From Mesorhabditis belari (taxonomy: Eukaryota; Nematoda; Chromadorea; Rhabditida; Rhabditidae): a stretch of 64,000 nucleotides of DNA. This document shows positions 12,201 through 22,428 of this stretch, one piece after another; within the stretch, counting starts at the first letter, position 1, and each line of letters begins with the position of its first letter. A program made the position numbers and the translations under genes. The DNA is taken from contig CAUEEP010000735.1 of assembly GCA_958450365.1 (NCBI GenBank), positions 3,128,001-3,192,000 of the forward strand, written 5' to 3'. The notes beneath the pieces are model-generated. The model saw only the letters and a list, made by a program, of their open reading frames with translations, was not told the origin of the DNA and did not search any database.

Positions 12201-15200
12201 TCCGAGTGAAATTCTTTCAGATCGTGGCAAAGAATTTCTAAATGATACCGTTCAAAGTGTGTGTAAGGAAATGGGAATAACTTGGACTGTGGGAAAAGGC
12301 TACGTAAAAAGGGAAACCGGGTCAATTGAAAGATTTAACCAATCTTTAGAATCAATTCTAGCCAAAAACTCTGTCAGGAATTGTGACTGGGACGACATGC
12401 TACCATTTGCCCTTTTTGCGTATAATTCATCAGTACATTCGGCAACACAAGAAACACCTTGTTTCCTGGCCACAGGTCGTGATCCTGTAATTCCGATCAA
12501 GGGTGTCGATCGCGCAAAGTTGAACCCTTGTATGGTCGATCGTGATGACTATAAACTAGCTTTGTTTTCAGGCTTACAGGTAGCATATGAGGATGTCAGG
12601 GAAAATCTTGAAAAAGCGGCGGAGAAGATGAAAAATACTTTGATAGAGAAAAAGTGACCATTGACCCTAGAGAATTGAAATCTGGCATGAGAGTGCTCTT
12701 AACTGAACCTTCCCAACCAGGAAAATTTAGCCAAAGGTTCACTGGACCTTACCGTCTATTGAAATTGGGAAACACCTCAGCAGAGATAAGTGATATTGTC
12801 AATCCAAACCGACCTATAATGAATGTGCAGTTGGAAAGATTGCGGCAAGTCCCCAAGGAAATGCCTGATACTGAAATTGTAATCCCTCACGCTAAAAGCA
12901 AAAGAAGGACCGCAATTAAAACTCAAGAAATGATTGAACCGGTCAGACGGAGTAAAAGAGTTCAAAAACTAAATTATCATGTGGATAATATGTTTTCTTT
13001 TAGGGTCTGGACCGAACTCAACGACGGTGAAGGATGGACTATGATTTCGTCCAACTCGATTGTTCACCCGGAGTTCAAACTGCCACGCCGCGTAGAAATC
13101 TCCGAGATTTGGGCGAACGGAAGCGAAGTACCAGAGGAGATCGCTTTTTTCGGCTCAACAAGTGTGAGAACGCTAGCTGGATATATCGAAGCAATGAGAG
13201 CCGGATACGACTATGAGGGATTTGCCAACTCCGAGAAGTCTCACTTCCCCGTGAGCGCAAAGTCCTTCAAGATTGCATTCCAAAGGTTGGCCAAGCTCTT
13301 CCCGGAACTTCAAGCCGACTTATGTGAAATCTACAGCTCTGGAAACGAAAATTTGAGATTGCAAGACTGTGCCTATCTGGACGATTGGGCAAAAGAAGTC
13401 TTCTTCGGAACCAGAGAGAATGTCAAGGCGAGGAAGCCGCTATCTCCTGCTCCCTTGCTGAAAGCGAAGGATCCAGCAATTGTGATGTTGACCGACACGC
13501 AAGTGGTCCTATTTGGTGACCAAACCGTCGTTCAACTGGCATATGTGCTGAAGAGCAAGGTGAAGTGTGAAATGCGAAAAGCCTCAATGAATCCTGAAGA
13601 GGATCTGAAACGACTCGCTGCTTCTATTTCTCCAACGACGCCACTGCAAGAGGTCTACATGCAAGTACCGGAAGCCACGAAGATTCTCGCCAACGACAAG
13701 ATCTTTGAAGGGCTGATCAACGGAATGAAGGCAGTCAACAAAAAGCGCAACACGGTGAAAATCATCGTCTTTCCATCGCTCCACACGTCGGATTCAACCG
13801 GGGAATACGAGCGACTCTACCGCCAAAATATCTTGAAGCCAGCACTCAAACATGGCCACGAGTTGATGGATGTCCGTGATCTACAATACGGACCGTCACA
13901 TCGTTTCGACACCAGGATCTACCTGCTCATGAGGACAGCCTCAGAAACGAGCCTATCCAACTTTCATCTCGAGCTGTGGGGATGTTATGTTTTGGACAAT
14001 CAATGGAAAGACGTATGGATGCAAGCCATGGAATACCAAAGGAAGCCTCGTCAAGAAAATCGCCTAGCTCCGGTCAAGCGTCGACATCAAGAATGGTTTG
14101 AAGACGATGTGCCAGCTGCCTCGTCGTCGAGAATTGGTAGCCGAATGGAATCACCTCGTGGTCGTGGACGTGGTGGTCGCCGTTGAGGGAGCAAATGGTC
14201 TCATCAAAAAGGATTGCCTTGAAAGTTTGTTGAAATTTTTCTTTTTAGTTTGTCTTAACCTTGTCTTTTAACCCTTTTTGTCAGATTGTGATTATTACTC
14301 GGGCGTGGGTCCGCCCTTCTCGTGGAGGAGGGTGGTCGCGTCCGTTTCCTTCCTATTTGCGTTGCTATTTTGCAATTATTCGCGTCGCATTTTTCGCCCT
14401 TTTCTCCCTTCCCGAAATTGTTTTTTTGGTCTGCGGGTTGCTTTTGCCTTCCCTCTTGGGGACTTTTGTTGTTTCTTTTGATGCGCATGCTGTCTTTGTA
14501 ATAGGTATTGTTGCTTTTTGGTTTTGTACTAATAAACAGTAAAAATATAAACTCAACTTACTTTATGCTACCCTTCAGGTTTCAAATCCTGTTTAGATAA
14601 CTGGTTTAACATTGTAGCGAGAGCTTACTAACATTTGTGTCGCCACCGACGAGTATTAATCTTGTGTTGGATGCTGCTCGTTCTTGTTATGTTGTAAGCG
14701 CTTTGGGGAAACCCTTTTTAACCTTCTTTGTGCAATTCGGCTATTCTGAAGCAAAATCATCCTCGATGATAAGGTTAAAGCGGGTCGCACCCCAAACTGT
14801 ACTAGTATACTTAAAACTTGTACTAGTGTACTTAAAACTTGTACTAGTGTACTTAAAACTGTACTAGTGTACTTAAAACTGTACTAGTGTACTTAAAACT
14901 TGTAAAAACATCATTTCTAACCCTTTCTAACCCTTTCTAACCCTTTAAATCCTTTAAATGAATCCTTTAAACGTAAATAAAGAAAGAAGAATAGAGATTT
15001 TCAGCGATTCAATGGATGGAGAGCATCCCATTGATTCCGAATTGTCCCCCAGGGCTTGAATATCTCACACAAATCGATCAAATCATTGTAGAACAGGTGG
15101 AAAATCTATAAAAGCTTAAAAAGACAGATCTATGACAGATCAGATCTGTAATTATATCGAATCTAGCTATTAATCTAGCTATTAAGCTATTTATTAATCT

Positions 15201-18200
15201 ACAGGGTGTACCATGATTGCCGCAAGAAGATAAATAAGATTCTAAGGAAGACAAGAGCATCTAGCTATTAATCTATCTATTAATCTAGCTATTAATCTAT
15301 TTATTAATCTACAGGATTTGCCAATAATTGTCACAATAAGATAAAGTTCTGATCTTAAAGCAAACAAGAGCATCTATCAATCTATCGATCGAAGTTTAGC
15401 CTTGTTGTTCTTGTAAGCAGTGTAAACTTACTGTTTGTAAGCAGTAAGTTTAAGCTTATTTTTGAGAATCCGATGCAATGAAGTGCTTGAAATCGTCATC
15501 TTTTTTGCCATTAGTTGATTGATTTGATTTCTTCCGAATTCGGTCCCTTATTTGCTTGATGTTTGTCTTTATGACGATAGTTGGACGTGACGTGACGTCT
15601 TTGTGACGTCTACCGCTTCTTGATGAATCAGCAATTGTTCCCATAACTTTGTAGCATTGAATAGTGCGGAAAATGACAATTTCTGTCGATTTTAAGCCGT
15701 TTATGAATCTCCTTTGCATAAGGAATTGCATAAGGAATTGCACAAGCGAGACGCAACGATGCAAAACGCTTGTGCAAGTCGATAATCGTCAGTCAGTCAG
15801 TTAAAAGCCAGTTAAAAGCTAGCCAAAAGCCAGATAAGCCGATTTTCCATGGGACACTCAAAATTGTTGATTTTTAAACCTGTTTTTCTCTATGATAGAG
15901 TGCTGGAAACGCTCTGAAACTACGATTTTTGGAATCTACGCAAAAATTTACCTTAAAATGATCAATTATTGATCAATTATTGATCAGAGCGATTCCAGCA
16001 CTCTATCATAAAGAAAAACAGCTTTAAAAATCAACAATTTTGAGTGTCCCATCTCGCGTCCAATTTCGCGCGTCTGTAACTCCCTTGTCTTTACCGTATT
16101 TCTAAATATTAATATTACCATTGTGTAGCTCTTGAAAAGAGCTTTCAGAAAATGTATAACACTAATAGTTTAAACTTAAAGACAAGGGAGTTACAGATGC
16201 GCGAAAGTGACGATCGTTTTTATGATATATGATATTTCATTGTCCAGTACTGTCTCAAGCGCGTTCAACAACGTCCAGTTGTCCAGTACTGTACCTCTGT
16301 TGCGACAATTGCGAGAATTATTGCGTATCCTTTGCATAAAATGATAATTTTAAACATTTCAAGCACTTCATTTCGTCAATTTCTCAAAAAATAACTTCAA
16401 AATTATTGCTTTAAAGAAAAAACAAGGTTAAAATTCTTCTATTAAACTATTAAATATAATCTAAACCTTTAGAAAGTCAGCTTGTTAGAGGCGTTTACTG
16501 AATGGGAAGTCAAGAATAAATATGCGATTTATAATGGAGCTGGACAACAGGTTTGTAAAGGATAAAAAGAAAGTTCAATTTGATTTATCTATCTCTATTA
16601 CAAAGCTCTATTACATTGGAAAGTTAGGGTTTTTCAAAGCTTTTCCCTTTCTACTGTAATCTTGTCGATTAATCTTGGCGATTAATCTTGTCAATTTTTA
16701 ATATTTCTCTATATAAACCTCACAGAATCAGATAAAAAGTGAATAGATTGAATAAAAAATCGACAAGCTTACGTTAGAAAACGATAAAGAGCAACTCTGC
16801 TAGTCCTTTTAGACTATTTGAAGTACTAGATCAGGGTCAATAATACTCCTACAATCACCAAACAATAGATTTAAACCGATTTAAACCGATTTGAACCGAT
16901 TTAAACCGATTTGAACCGATTTAAACCGATAGGAATGGCTTTTTTTAATAGATCTTTAAAGTTATCCCATTTCTCTATCTAATTCCATTCTAATTCCATT
17001 TTAATTTTCCAAACTTTTTCCAAGAACTTTCTTTCCAACCTAATAAGACATTACTGTTTTAAAAAGTAATTTTCCGATGTTTTATCCAAAAATAAGTCTA
17101 ATGTGGAATCAAACCAGTGGAATCAAACAAATCAAACGAATCAAACGAATCAAACGAATCAAACGACTCAAACTTTTTCCAAGAACTTTCTTTCCAATCT
17201 AATAGATCCATCCAATAATTTTAGGCCTATTTTGCCTTTGAAGAGTCGGATGGTTGTGAGAGATTGTGCTGTGGAGCGGCTCGTGGTTACACTTTACACA
17301 TTGTCGATAACTTTCAAAAGGTTTTTAAATGAAAATTGAGGATAAATAGGTAAGCTGGTAAGCTAGAAGCTGGTAAAGGTAGCTGGTAAGCTGGTAAGCT
17401 AGAAGCTGTTTTAAAAAAAGCCAAGTTCAAGCCAAGTTCAAGCTAATCAAACCAAGTTCAAGCCAAGTTCAAGCCAAGTTTAAGCTAATCAAACCAAGTT
17501 TAAGCCAAGTTTAAGCTAATCAAACCAAGTTCAAGCCAAGTTCAAGCCAAGTTCAAGCCAAGTTTAAGCCAAGTTTAAGCCAAGTTTAAGCTAATCAAAC
17601 CAAGTTCAAGCCAAGTTCAAGCCAAGTTCAAGCCAAGTTCAAGCCAAGTTTAAGCCAAGTTTAAGCTAATCAAACCAAGTTCAAGCCAAGTTCAAGCCAA
17701 GTTTAAGCCAAGTTTAAGCTAATCAAACCAAGTTCAAGCCAAGTTCAAGCCAAGTTCAAGCCAAGTTCAAGCCAAGTTTAAGCCAAGTTTAAGCTAATCA
17801 AACCAAGTTCAAGCCAAGTTCAAGCCAAGTTCAAGCCTAACCCAAGTTTAAGCTAATCAAGCCAAGTCTAAGCCAAGTTTAAGCTAATCAAACCAAGTTT
17901 AACCCAAGCTTAACCCAAGTTTAACCCAAGTTTAAGCCAAGTTTAAGCCAAGTTTAAGCTAATCAAACCAAAGTCATCTCATTTAATCCAAACAAAATCG
18001 GATACTTGAAAGCTATAATTGAAAGCTGAAAGCTATAGTTGAAAGCTGAAAGCTTGTACGCTTATATACTAAATTAAATCAAAGCTAAAGGGTTTGTTTA
18101 CCATTTCTGGCATTTCTTTCCCTTTGTTGATTAAACAACAAAATTGAAATCTTATCATTTTAGGAAGTTGCCAAGATCACACGTCCTTTTCTCTGCTGTG

Positions 18201-19418
18201 GGAATCTTTGCTGTCAGAATGAGACCACTATCGAAGCTCCACCAGGAAATGTGGTAAATAGAATGATGTTTAAAAGATAAAAATAGCATAGTACTGTTTA
18301 AACAATAAAAATAACATAATACTTGTTCTTTACTATGTCATAGTCATAAAGAAATCATAAAGAAATCATTAAAAAATCTCGATTTTCTAGATTGGTGTCG
18401 TTCGACAGCAATTCGGCTGTGCTAGCCACAATTTCGCTATTTACACTCCCGATGGCGAGGCTCAATTGGAGTCAGGACTTTTATAAATTGATTTATAAAT
18501 CGGATTTGCTTTCTCGATTTTTAGAAATTAAGAAAACCCATCAGAAAATCCAGCAGCCAAGAACTCTCTAATAAGATCTTTTCAGAATTCATGGCCCAAA
18601 CGAGTGTGGCTTCGGTTTTGCGTGTAATTGCTGCGCTGATAAGGTCTTCAAGGTGAGCTCAAGCTAGCTAAAAGTTCGCTTTTGCGTACATCAACATTTA
18701 AAAACCCTAGAATTCTATTTTAGGTGAAAACCCTAGAAGGTGATACGATCGGTGACATTCGAAAGAAATGGACTGGGATGACGAGGGAGTATTTCACCGA
18801 TGCCGATACGTTCACCGTAAAGTGTGAGTCAAGATTAGCAGTCGGGATTCGGTTTTGTTAACAACCAGGATTAGCAGTCTGGATTCGCAGTCAGGATTCG
18901 GCTTTGTTAACAGACAGAAGTCGCAGTCAAGATTAGCAGTCAAGCTTCGCAGTCAGGATTCGGTTTTGTTAACAGCCAGGAATCCCAGTCCGGGTTTGGC
19001 TTTGTTAACGGACAGGATTAGCAGTCAAGATTCACAGTCAAGATTCGCAGTCAGGGTTCCCAGTCAGGATTCGGTTTTGAATTTTAATGGATTGTAAATA
19101 GATTGTAAATCTAAATGCTTTGAATTGGATAAAGATAGAGACAAGAAAGATTACATTAGAAATTTGACAAATTTTCTTTTCAGTTCCCATCGATCTCAAC
19201 GTGAACACCAAGGCGACACTGATTGCGGCGACTTTCTTGATTGTAAGTAAAAGATAAAGGATAAACGATAAAGGATAAAGGAATAAGGATCAAGATTAGA
19301 ATAACCTAAAAAAATATACTACCAAAGTATTTCAATCGTGCCAATCTGCAAACACAAAGTGTAACTTGAAAAATTCCAGGATTTCCTCTGTTTCGAGGAC
19401 AACAACGCGAGTCGGTGA
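6235..19418 (+). CDS. Phospholipid scramblase, copy A (10 exons)
   Basis: Predicted exons are 6235-6283, 15005-15096, 16473-16550, 17225-17320, 18164-18253, 18391-18470, 18586-18652, 18724-18823, 19184-19242 and 19380-19418. All joins keep phase and give about 249 residues. Scramblases move phospholipids between membrane leaflets and are calcium-responsive membrane proteins. The family pattern is complete: a proline-rich start ([16 protein letters not shown]), a CPPGLEYL block, [24 protein letters not shown], a cysteine cluster (ACNCCADK), the calcium-loop region FTDADTFTV, and one C-terminal membrane helix before DFLCFE. A splice-acceptor-like TATTTACAG lies 4 bases before the ATG, consistent with trans-splicing. 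Intron 1 is 8.7 kb because a retrotransposon sits in it. AATAAA occurs at 19605. The exon 6 donor (GA-GTCAGG) is weak. Confidence 0.9.
6292..6403. repeat. Minisatellite left of the retrotransposon
   Basis: Imperfect copies of a roughly 20-bp unit, TTGTACTAGTGTACTTAAAA. The same array resumes at 14799, so the retrotransposon landed inside it. Confidence 0.9.
6404..6868 (+). repeat. 5' LTR
   Basis: Identical over 465 bases to 14334-14798. It begins GGTCGCGTCC and ends CACCCCAAACT, so it lacks the common TG...CA ends. An AATAAA polyadenylation signal lies at 6601-6606. Small frames inside it recur in the other LTR and are not genes. Confidence 0.93.
6868..6885 (+). promoter_or_regulatory. Putative tRNA primer-binding site
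   Basis: Directly at the 3' edge of the 5' LTR is TGGGGGCCGAACC. It starts with TGG, the complement of a tRNA 3' CCA, at the position where a primer-binding site is expected. I could not assign the tRNA. Confidence 0.5.
7322..9301 (+). pseudogene. Retrotransposon gag-like region, frameshifted
   Basis: Coding potential passes through three segments in alternating frames: 7322 to about 7870, about 7860 to 8275, and 8252 to 9301. The last frame change sits at a run of eight A at about 8270, so one homopolymer length change explains it. The last segment carries a CCHC zinc knuckle ([14 protein letters not shown], about 8971-9012), the nucleic-acid-binding motif of gag nucleocapsids, after a Gln/Asn-rich stretch. 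The first segment is Lys/Glu-rich and helical-looking. Either assembly errors in A runs or true decay could cause the breaks. Confidence 0.8.
9490..9668 (+). repeat. Minisatellite of about 27-30 bp between gag and pol
   Basis: About six copies of a unit containing GTTTTTGGGAAACCTGGGAG. It stays open in more than one frame on both strands, which explains the long repetitive frames seen here. It may encode a low-complexity linker or be non-coding. Confidence 0.88.
9670..12657 (+). pseudogene. Pol polyprotein with reverse-transcriptase core deleted
   Basis: The open frame of 995 codons shows an aspartic protease motif (DTGAD, about residue 116). The N-terminal edge of a reverse-transcriptase domain follows ([19 protein letters not shown], about 410-430), then an abrupt jump to the RT connection region ([12 protein letters not shown]). 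Next come RNase H ([13 protein letters not shown], about 493; [11 protein letters not shown]) and integrase: an HHCC zinc region (about 727-767) and D, D, E blocks ([27 protein letters not shown]). The palm with the YxDD catalytic box is absent although the frame stays open, so a large in-frame internal deletion removed polymerase function. The frame ends at 12657, and the integrase C-terminus continues in the next frame. The M at 9670 lies just after the minisatellite; the true protein may begin upstream by frameshift. Confidence 0.93.
12654..14186 (+). CDS. Integrase GPY tail fused to an unassigned 3' domain
   Basis: This frame overlaps the end of pol by four bases and is shifted relative to it. 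Its first 65 residues contain RFTGPYRLL, the GPY/F module that ends Ty3/gypsy integrases, so it is expected to be reached by frameshifting or to be separated by a mutation. About 400 further residues follow that standard pol lacks. Features are [16 protein letters not shown] (about residues 282-297), [24 protein letters not shown] and a basic Gly/Arg tail ending RGRGRGGRR. The GDQT...FDTR pattern faintly recalls SGNH-fold proteins, but I would not assign it. No signal peptide or membrane segment fits an envelope protein. Codon use is GC-richer than in pol. It has no stop over 510 codons. Confidence 0.75.
   Translation: MTIDPRELKSGMRVLLTEPSQPGKFSQRFTGPYRLLKLGNTSAEISDIVNPNRPIMNVQLERLRQVPKEMPDTEIVIPHAKSKRRTAIKTQEMIEPVRRSKRVQKLNYHVDNMFSFRVWTELNDGEGWTMISSNSIVHPEFKLPRRVEISEIWANGSEVPEEIAFFGSTSVRTLAGYIEAMRAGYDYEGFANSEKSHFPVSAKSFKIAFQRLAKLFPELQADLCEIYSSGNENLRLQDCAYLDDWAKEVFFGTRENVKARKPLSPAPLLKAKDPAIVMLTDTQVVLFGDQTVVQLAYVLKSKVKCEMRKASMNPEEDLKRLAASISPTTPLQEVYMQVPEATKILANDKIFEGLINGMKAVNKKRNTVKIIVFPSLHTSDSTGEYERLYRQNILKPALKHGHELMDVRDLQYGPSHRFDTRIYLLMRTASETSLSNFHLELWGCYVLDNQWKDVWMQAMEYQRKPRQENRLAPVKRRHQEWFEDDVPAASSSRIGSRMESPRGRGRGGRR
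14322..14333 (+). promoter_or_regulatory. Polypurine tract
   Basis: GGAGGAGGG directly precedes the 3' LTR, the normal place for the plus-strand primer of reverse transcription. It also supports placing the LTR start at 14334, give or take one base. Confidence 0.7.
14334..14798 (+). repeat. 3' LTR
   Basis: Identical in sequence and length (465 bp) to the 5' LTR. It is followed by GTAC and the interrupted minisatellite. Confidence 0.93.
14799..14905. repeat. Minisatellite right of the retrotransposon
   Basis: Continuation of the roughly 20-bp TTGTACTAGTGTACTTAAAA array found at 6292-6403. Confidence 0.9.
15140..15395. repeat. Intronic tandem repeats (TCTAGCTATTAA)
   Basis: Short CTAGCTATTAAT repeats sit around two diverged copies of a longer segment. 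Both copies contain TCTACAGG and an AAGATAAA-like stretch (about 15200 and 15310). They lie within scramblase A intron 2. Confidence 0.6.
15456..15764 (-). mobile_element. Fragment of a Tc1/mariner-type transposase
   Basis: The minus-strand frame of 102 codons contains [14 protein letters not shown] followed by [12 protein letters not shown]. This resembles the N-terminal helix-turn-helix region with a GRPRK-like hook found in Tc1/mariner transposases. There is no catalytic domain, so it would be a dead fragment in scramblase A intron 2. The similarity is modest. Confidence 0.4.
15847..16056. mobile_element. MITE with long inverted repeats
   Basis: TGGGACACTCAAAATTGTTG at about 15850 is mirrored by its reverse complement ending at about 16053. 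The inner arms (CTCTATGATAGAGTGCTGGAA) also pair. The whole could fold into a hairpin of about 200 bp inside scramblase A intron 2. Confidence 0.8.
16068..16262. mobile_element. Second MITE family with ACAGTACTGGACAA end
   Basis: GCGCGTCTGTAACTCCCTTG near 16069 pairs with the reverse complement near 16185-16205. The outer end reads TTGTCCAGTACTGT at 16262. The same terminal sequence, together with the CGATCGTCACTTTCGCGCG segment, recurs at 56150-56210, so this is a dispersed family. Confidence 0.7.
16863..16933. repeat. TTTAAACCGAT 11-bp minisatellite, short allele
   Basis: About six copies of the 11-mer. The mirrored locus in the right arm (31919-32290) holds about 33 copies. Confidence 0.92.
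17419..17968. repeat. AAGCCAAGTTC minisatellite, long allele
   Basis: Runs of AAGCCAAGTTC and AAGCCAAGTTT are separated by AAGCTAATCAAACC. The mirrored array in the right arm (about 30188-30330) is only about a quarter as long. Both lie between scramblase A exons 4 and 5. Confidence 0.92.
18840..19080. repeat. Intron 8 minisatellite of scramblase A
   Basis: Repeats built from CAGTCAGGATTCGG and TTTTGTTAACA. They are open in one frame but lie between two well-supported exons. The right-arm counterpart is 29047-29320. Confidence 0.85.
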
Positions 19419-20188
19419 TCGACTTCAAGCTTTCCCAAATCATTTCTGCATGCCCATGTCAAACTCTTTACGCTATTTATTCATTTTTTTCTGTTTTCCT
19501 ATCGTTTCATCGTTTCACCTATCTGTCCGCCTCAATCCTTATTTTCGCTTGATGTAACAACGCTTTACTATTTGCCGATGTGTTAAAGGTGCATAATTTT
19601 TTATAATAAAGTTTGAAAATCAATAAAAGTTCAGGAAAACACACAAAAAGTCGCAAACACGAATGAAAAAAAAAGAAATTTATAATCTTCTTATAAAAGA
19701 TTATCAGAGTTTAAGATATTCAGCCGAATGACTGAATATCTTTCACAATGGTAAAATTGGTATAAAGGAAAAGCGACCAAAGAAATTTTTATTTGTCGTC
19801 ATTTTGCTTATTTTATTTGCAGAACGCTTCTAATACGTTTTTATCCTCTAACCCTCTTAAAACATTGTAAGTTAACTCATTTATAAAACATAATTGATAG
19901 CTTATTCATAAAGTTGTTAAGTTTTGATCAGTCTTTGGGAATCTTTTGAAATATGAGTGAAATTTTGTGGAGAACCGGTATAGAAATAGATCAATACCAT
20001 TTCCAAAACATCATAATCGAATTCAAAACAAAATCGAACAACCTTTTACATGTTTTACAAAGCCTCAAAAGTCGAGTGCGTTTTACCCTACGCAATTGCA
20101 ATTCTGTCGTACCAATATTACTTTATCTTTATTGATCTTTGTTAATTCGTTTGACTTTGCAACAATTTCTCATTTTAGCAATCTCGCG

Positions 20189-21793
20189 ATGCCCTCATAC
20201 GTGAATCAACCCCATCATCAGCCACCGCCCAACCCGCAACCACCGCCATATCCGTATGGCGAGCAATCGTATCAACAGCTTCCGTCGACTCCATATCCTG
20301 ATCTAGGCAGCTCCCACTCTTCGCAATCGCAACCGGTTCCTCGTCCATACAATCAACCACAGCACAACTTTCCACCACATGCACCTGGAATGGGTAAATT
20401 TTTGAGTGTTTGTTAGGCTTCGAAAGGTTTTTTGGGTAGTTAGTGCACTGGATTAATTGGTGACGCTTTCATTTCAAACGCTAATAATAACTTTTACTTG
20501 CTCTACTTTAGTCGAAGGTTGTAGTGTTGTTAGAAAAGTATTATTACTGTCTATTTTTAGTTCAATGGTTGCAAGAGACTAACTACGAGTCTCCAGTCGT
20601 TGGAATCCCACAAGGACTCGAGTATTTGACTCTAATCAATCAAATCATTGTGGAGCAGGCTAGATTTAGAGTAATGAAAGAGTTTAATATTTGTTTAGAA
20701 GCTTGACTACCTCGAGATGTGCACCAGTTGGCGGAGCAAACATCAATACATCATCTGCAATCAAATCGGACAATCGGTATTTTGTTGATGTTGATCAATC
20801 AATAATTGTTTGAGATCTTTCATGCAATTGAAGAATCAAATGGATGTGCTCGTCAATGCTTGGGCAAGAAGCGGGGATATACTATTCACATTCTCGATAA
20901 TTTCGGCAGGGTGAGTTTTGTTGAGCAAGCTAAGTTGAAGCACTTTGTTAAGCGTTTGGGCTGTTATTAACTTCTTATCTTTTAACAATGCTCGACCAAA
21001 GCTTTTTCTCAAAACGTCGTACTCTTTCTTCTTTACGAAGCTAAAGATTGTACAATAAAAGTTTGAAAACTAAGCTAAAGCCTTAGCATTAAAGCATTTA
21101 CGAGTCAGATCATTTTCGGAGGTGATGACGATTCGTCGCCCTTTCAAATGCTGCGGAACGTTTTGCAGCTCATACAAGACTATCATTGAGGCTCCACCGG
21201 GCCGTGCGGTGGGATTTATCGATTTAGGGGCTTTGTATTATAGTAAATCCTTTAGATTGGTTACATTCAGCAGAAGTTTGCCTTCTTCAAGAAGGAGTTC
21301 ATTCTCCACTCCATGAACAATGAGCCTCAGCTAAAGTTTGATGATTCCATTTTAACGATAATCTTTTTTTAGGATCAAGGGACCCAATGAGTGCAGCTTG
21401 GACTTCTGCTGCCCATGCGGTGATAAGATTTTCAAGGTAATTTTATGTTTTATCAGAATCTTTGATTTGCTTAGGTTGAAACTTGGCGCAAGGGTGAAAT
21501 TCGTAAGCAGTATATGGATCTTGGCGTCGAACTTTTCACCGATGCCAAGACTTTCACGGTGAATTGTTGGTTTTGCTATTTTATTACGTCTAACTATATA
21601 GATATGCACTTTACACATTTTCAATAACTTAGACAACTTTTAAACTTATTACTAGTTGCGCTTTATAGTAAACTTTATTGCGTAACAGCTTTGACTTTAG
21701 TCCCAATGGAGTTGGACGTGTTTGCCAAGGCTTTTTATTATTACCGCTCATTTGAATTTTTCTTAGGATTTCCTCTGCTTTGAGAAAGAGTGA
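20189..21793 (+). pseudogene. Phospholipid scramblase, copy B left (probably damaged)
   Basis: Exons by comparison with the right-arm copy: 20189-20393, 20561-20658, 20699-20776, 20815-20910, about 21122-21208, 21256-21335, 21373-21436, 21475-21565, 21701 to about 21735, and 21767-21793. The start codes a Pro/Gln/Tyr-rich region (MPSYVNQPHHQ), then IPQGLEYL, GCARQCLGKKRGYT, RRPFKCCG, IEAPPG, and the FTDAKTFTV calcium-loop region. Three lesions separate it from the right copy. The exon 5 acceptor AG is CG, a GEI-region codon triplet in exon 8 is lost, and about 33 bp removing the end of exon 9 and its donor are deleted, which destroys the C-terminal membrane helix. The proline-rich exon is also 18 codons shorter. 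It may still be transcribed, but normal topology looks lost. Confidence 0.8.
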
Positions 21794-22094
21794 CCAAGTC
21801 CTTTATCGAATCCTAACTATTTACAAAAATTTTCTTTTTTGTTATGCAATCTTTTTAAGGCTCAAGTTTATTGTGTGACTTTTTTTGGTTTGAAAATTAG
21901 TTCTCACATGGACCCGTGCAACTAAATTTTCATTTTGCTTACTTATAATTGAATAAATCGTTCTTAAAAAATTTTAAAGAGTAAATTCGAATGTAAGATT
22001 ACTAAACACTAGTTTTTACAATTTTGGTCAGTATTTTCATTAACATCCGTGGATTCAAAATTCAAAAAAGACGGTATTTTAGCCAAATTTTCAG

Positions 22095-22407
22095 AAAAAA
22101 GACTTGCTCGACGTGGTGATCGGCGCTGGATTGCAGAAATACGTGGTGTTCAATCAATCGGGAAACAAGTTGAGTGAACGTTTAATACGGTAAATAGGGT
22201 AAAATATGGATTTCCAAGTTGTTTACTACGGTATCGTGGTCGTCGAATAACTTCCAAATAAGATTCCAATAGATTTATTGAAAAAAATAGTCATTTAGGT
22301 TTACTATGCGTACCACGAGCGGGCCGTATCAAGGCCCCAATTGGGACAAGGGTAATATTGTTTTAGGACTTTATGCTTTTTTAGATCGGCTCCGTTCGAC
22401 ACAAATC
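22095..22407 (+). pseudogene. Scramblase C remnant (left arm)
   Basis: It contains exon 3 (22095-22172, coding KKDLLDVVIGAGLQKYVVF), the first part of exon 4 (22299 onward, VYYAYHER) fused directly to the last part of exon 5 (GPNWDK in the wrong context), intron 5, and the first 23 bases of exon 6 (22385-22407). All are nearly identical to the right-arm gene C. Exons 1-2 and 7-10 are missing. After 22407 the DNA jumps to a copy of the A-B spacer. Confidence 0.85.
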
Positions 22408-22428
22408 ATTTTGCTCATTTTATTTGCA

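Larger units (their letters stand above)
6404..14798 (+). mobile_element. Ty3/gypsy-type LTR retrotransposon in a scramblase intron
   Basis: Two 465-bp direct repeats (6404-6868 and 14334-14798) flank gag-like and pol-like frames in the order protease, RNase H, integrase, which is the Ty3/gypsy order. The four bases GTAC lie just outside both ends (6400-6403 and 14799-14802), as expected for a target-site duplication. The LTRs show no difference that I can find, so insertion was recent. Gag is frameshifted and the reverse-transcriptase core is missing, so this copy could only have moved with proteins supplied by a relative. Confidence 0.95.

Noticed and set aside
17103..17339. Plus-strand 79-codon frame beginning [11 protein letters not shown]
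   Set aside because: It overlaps scramblase A exon 4 in a different frame; the exon frame has the family motifs and correct splice phases.
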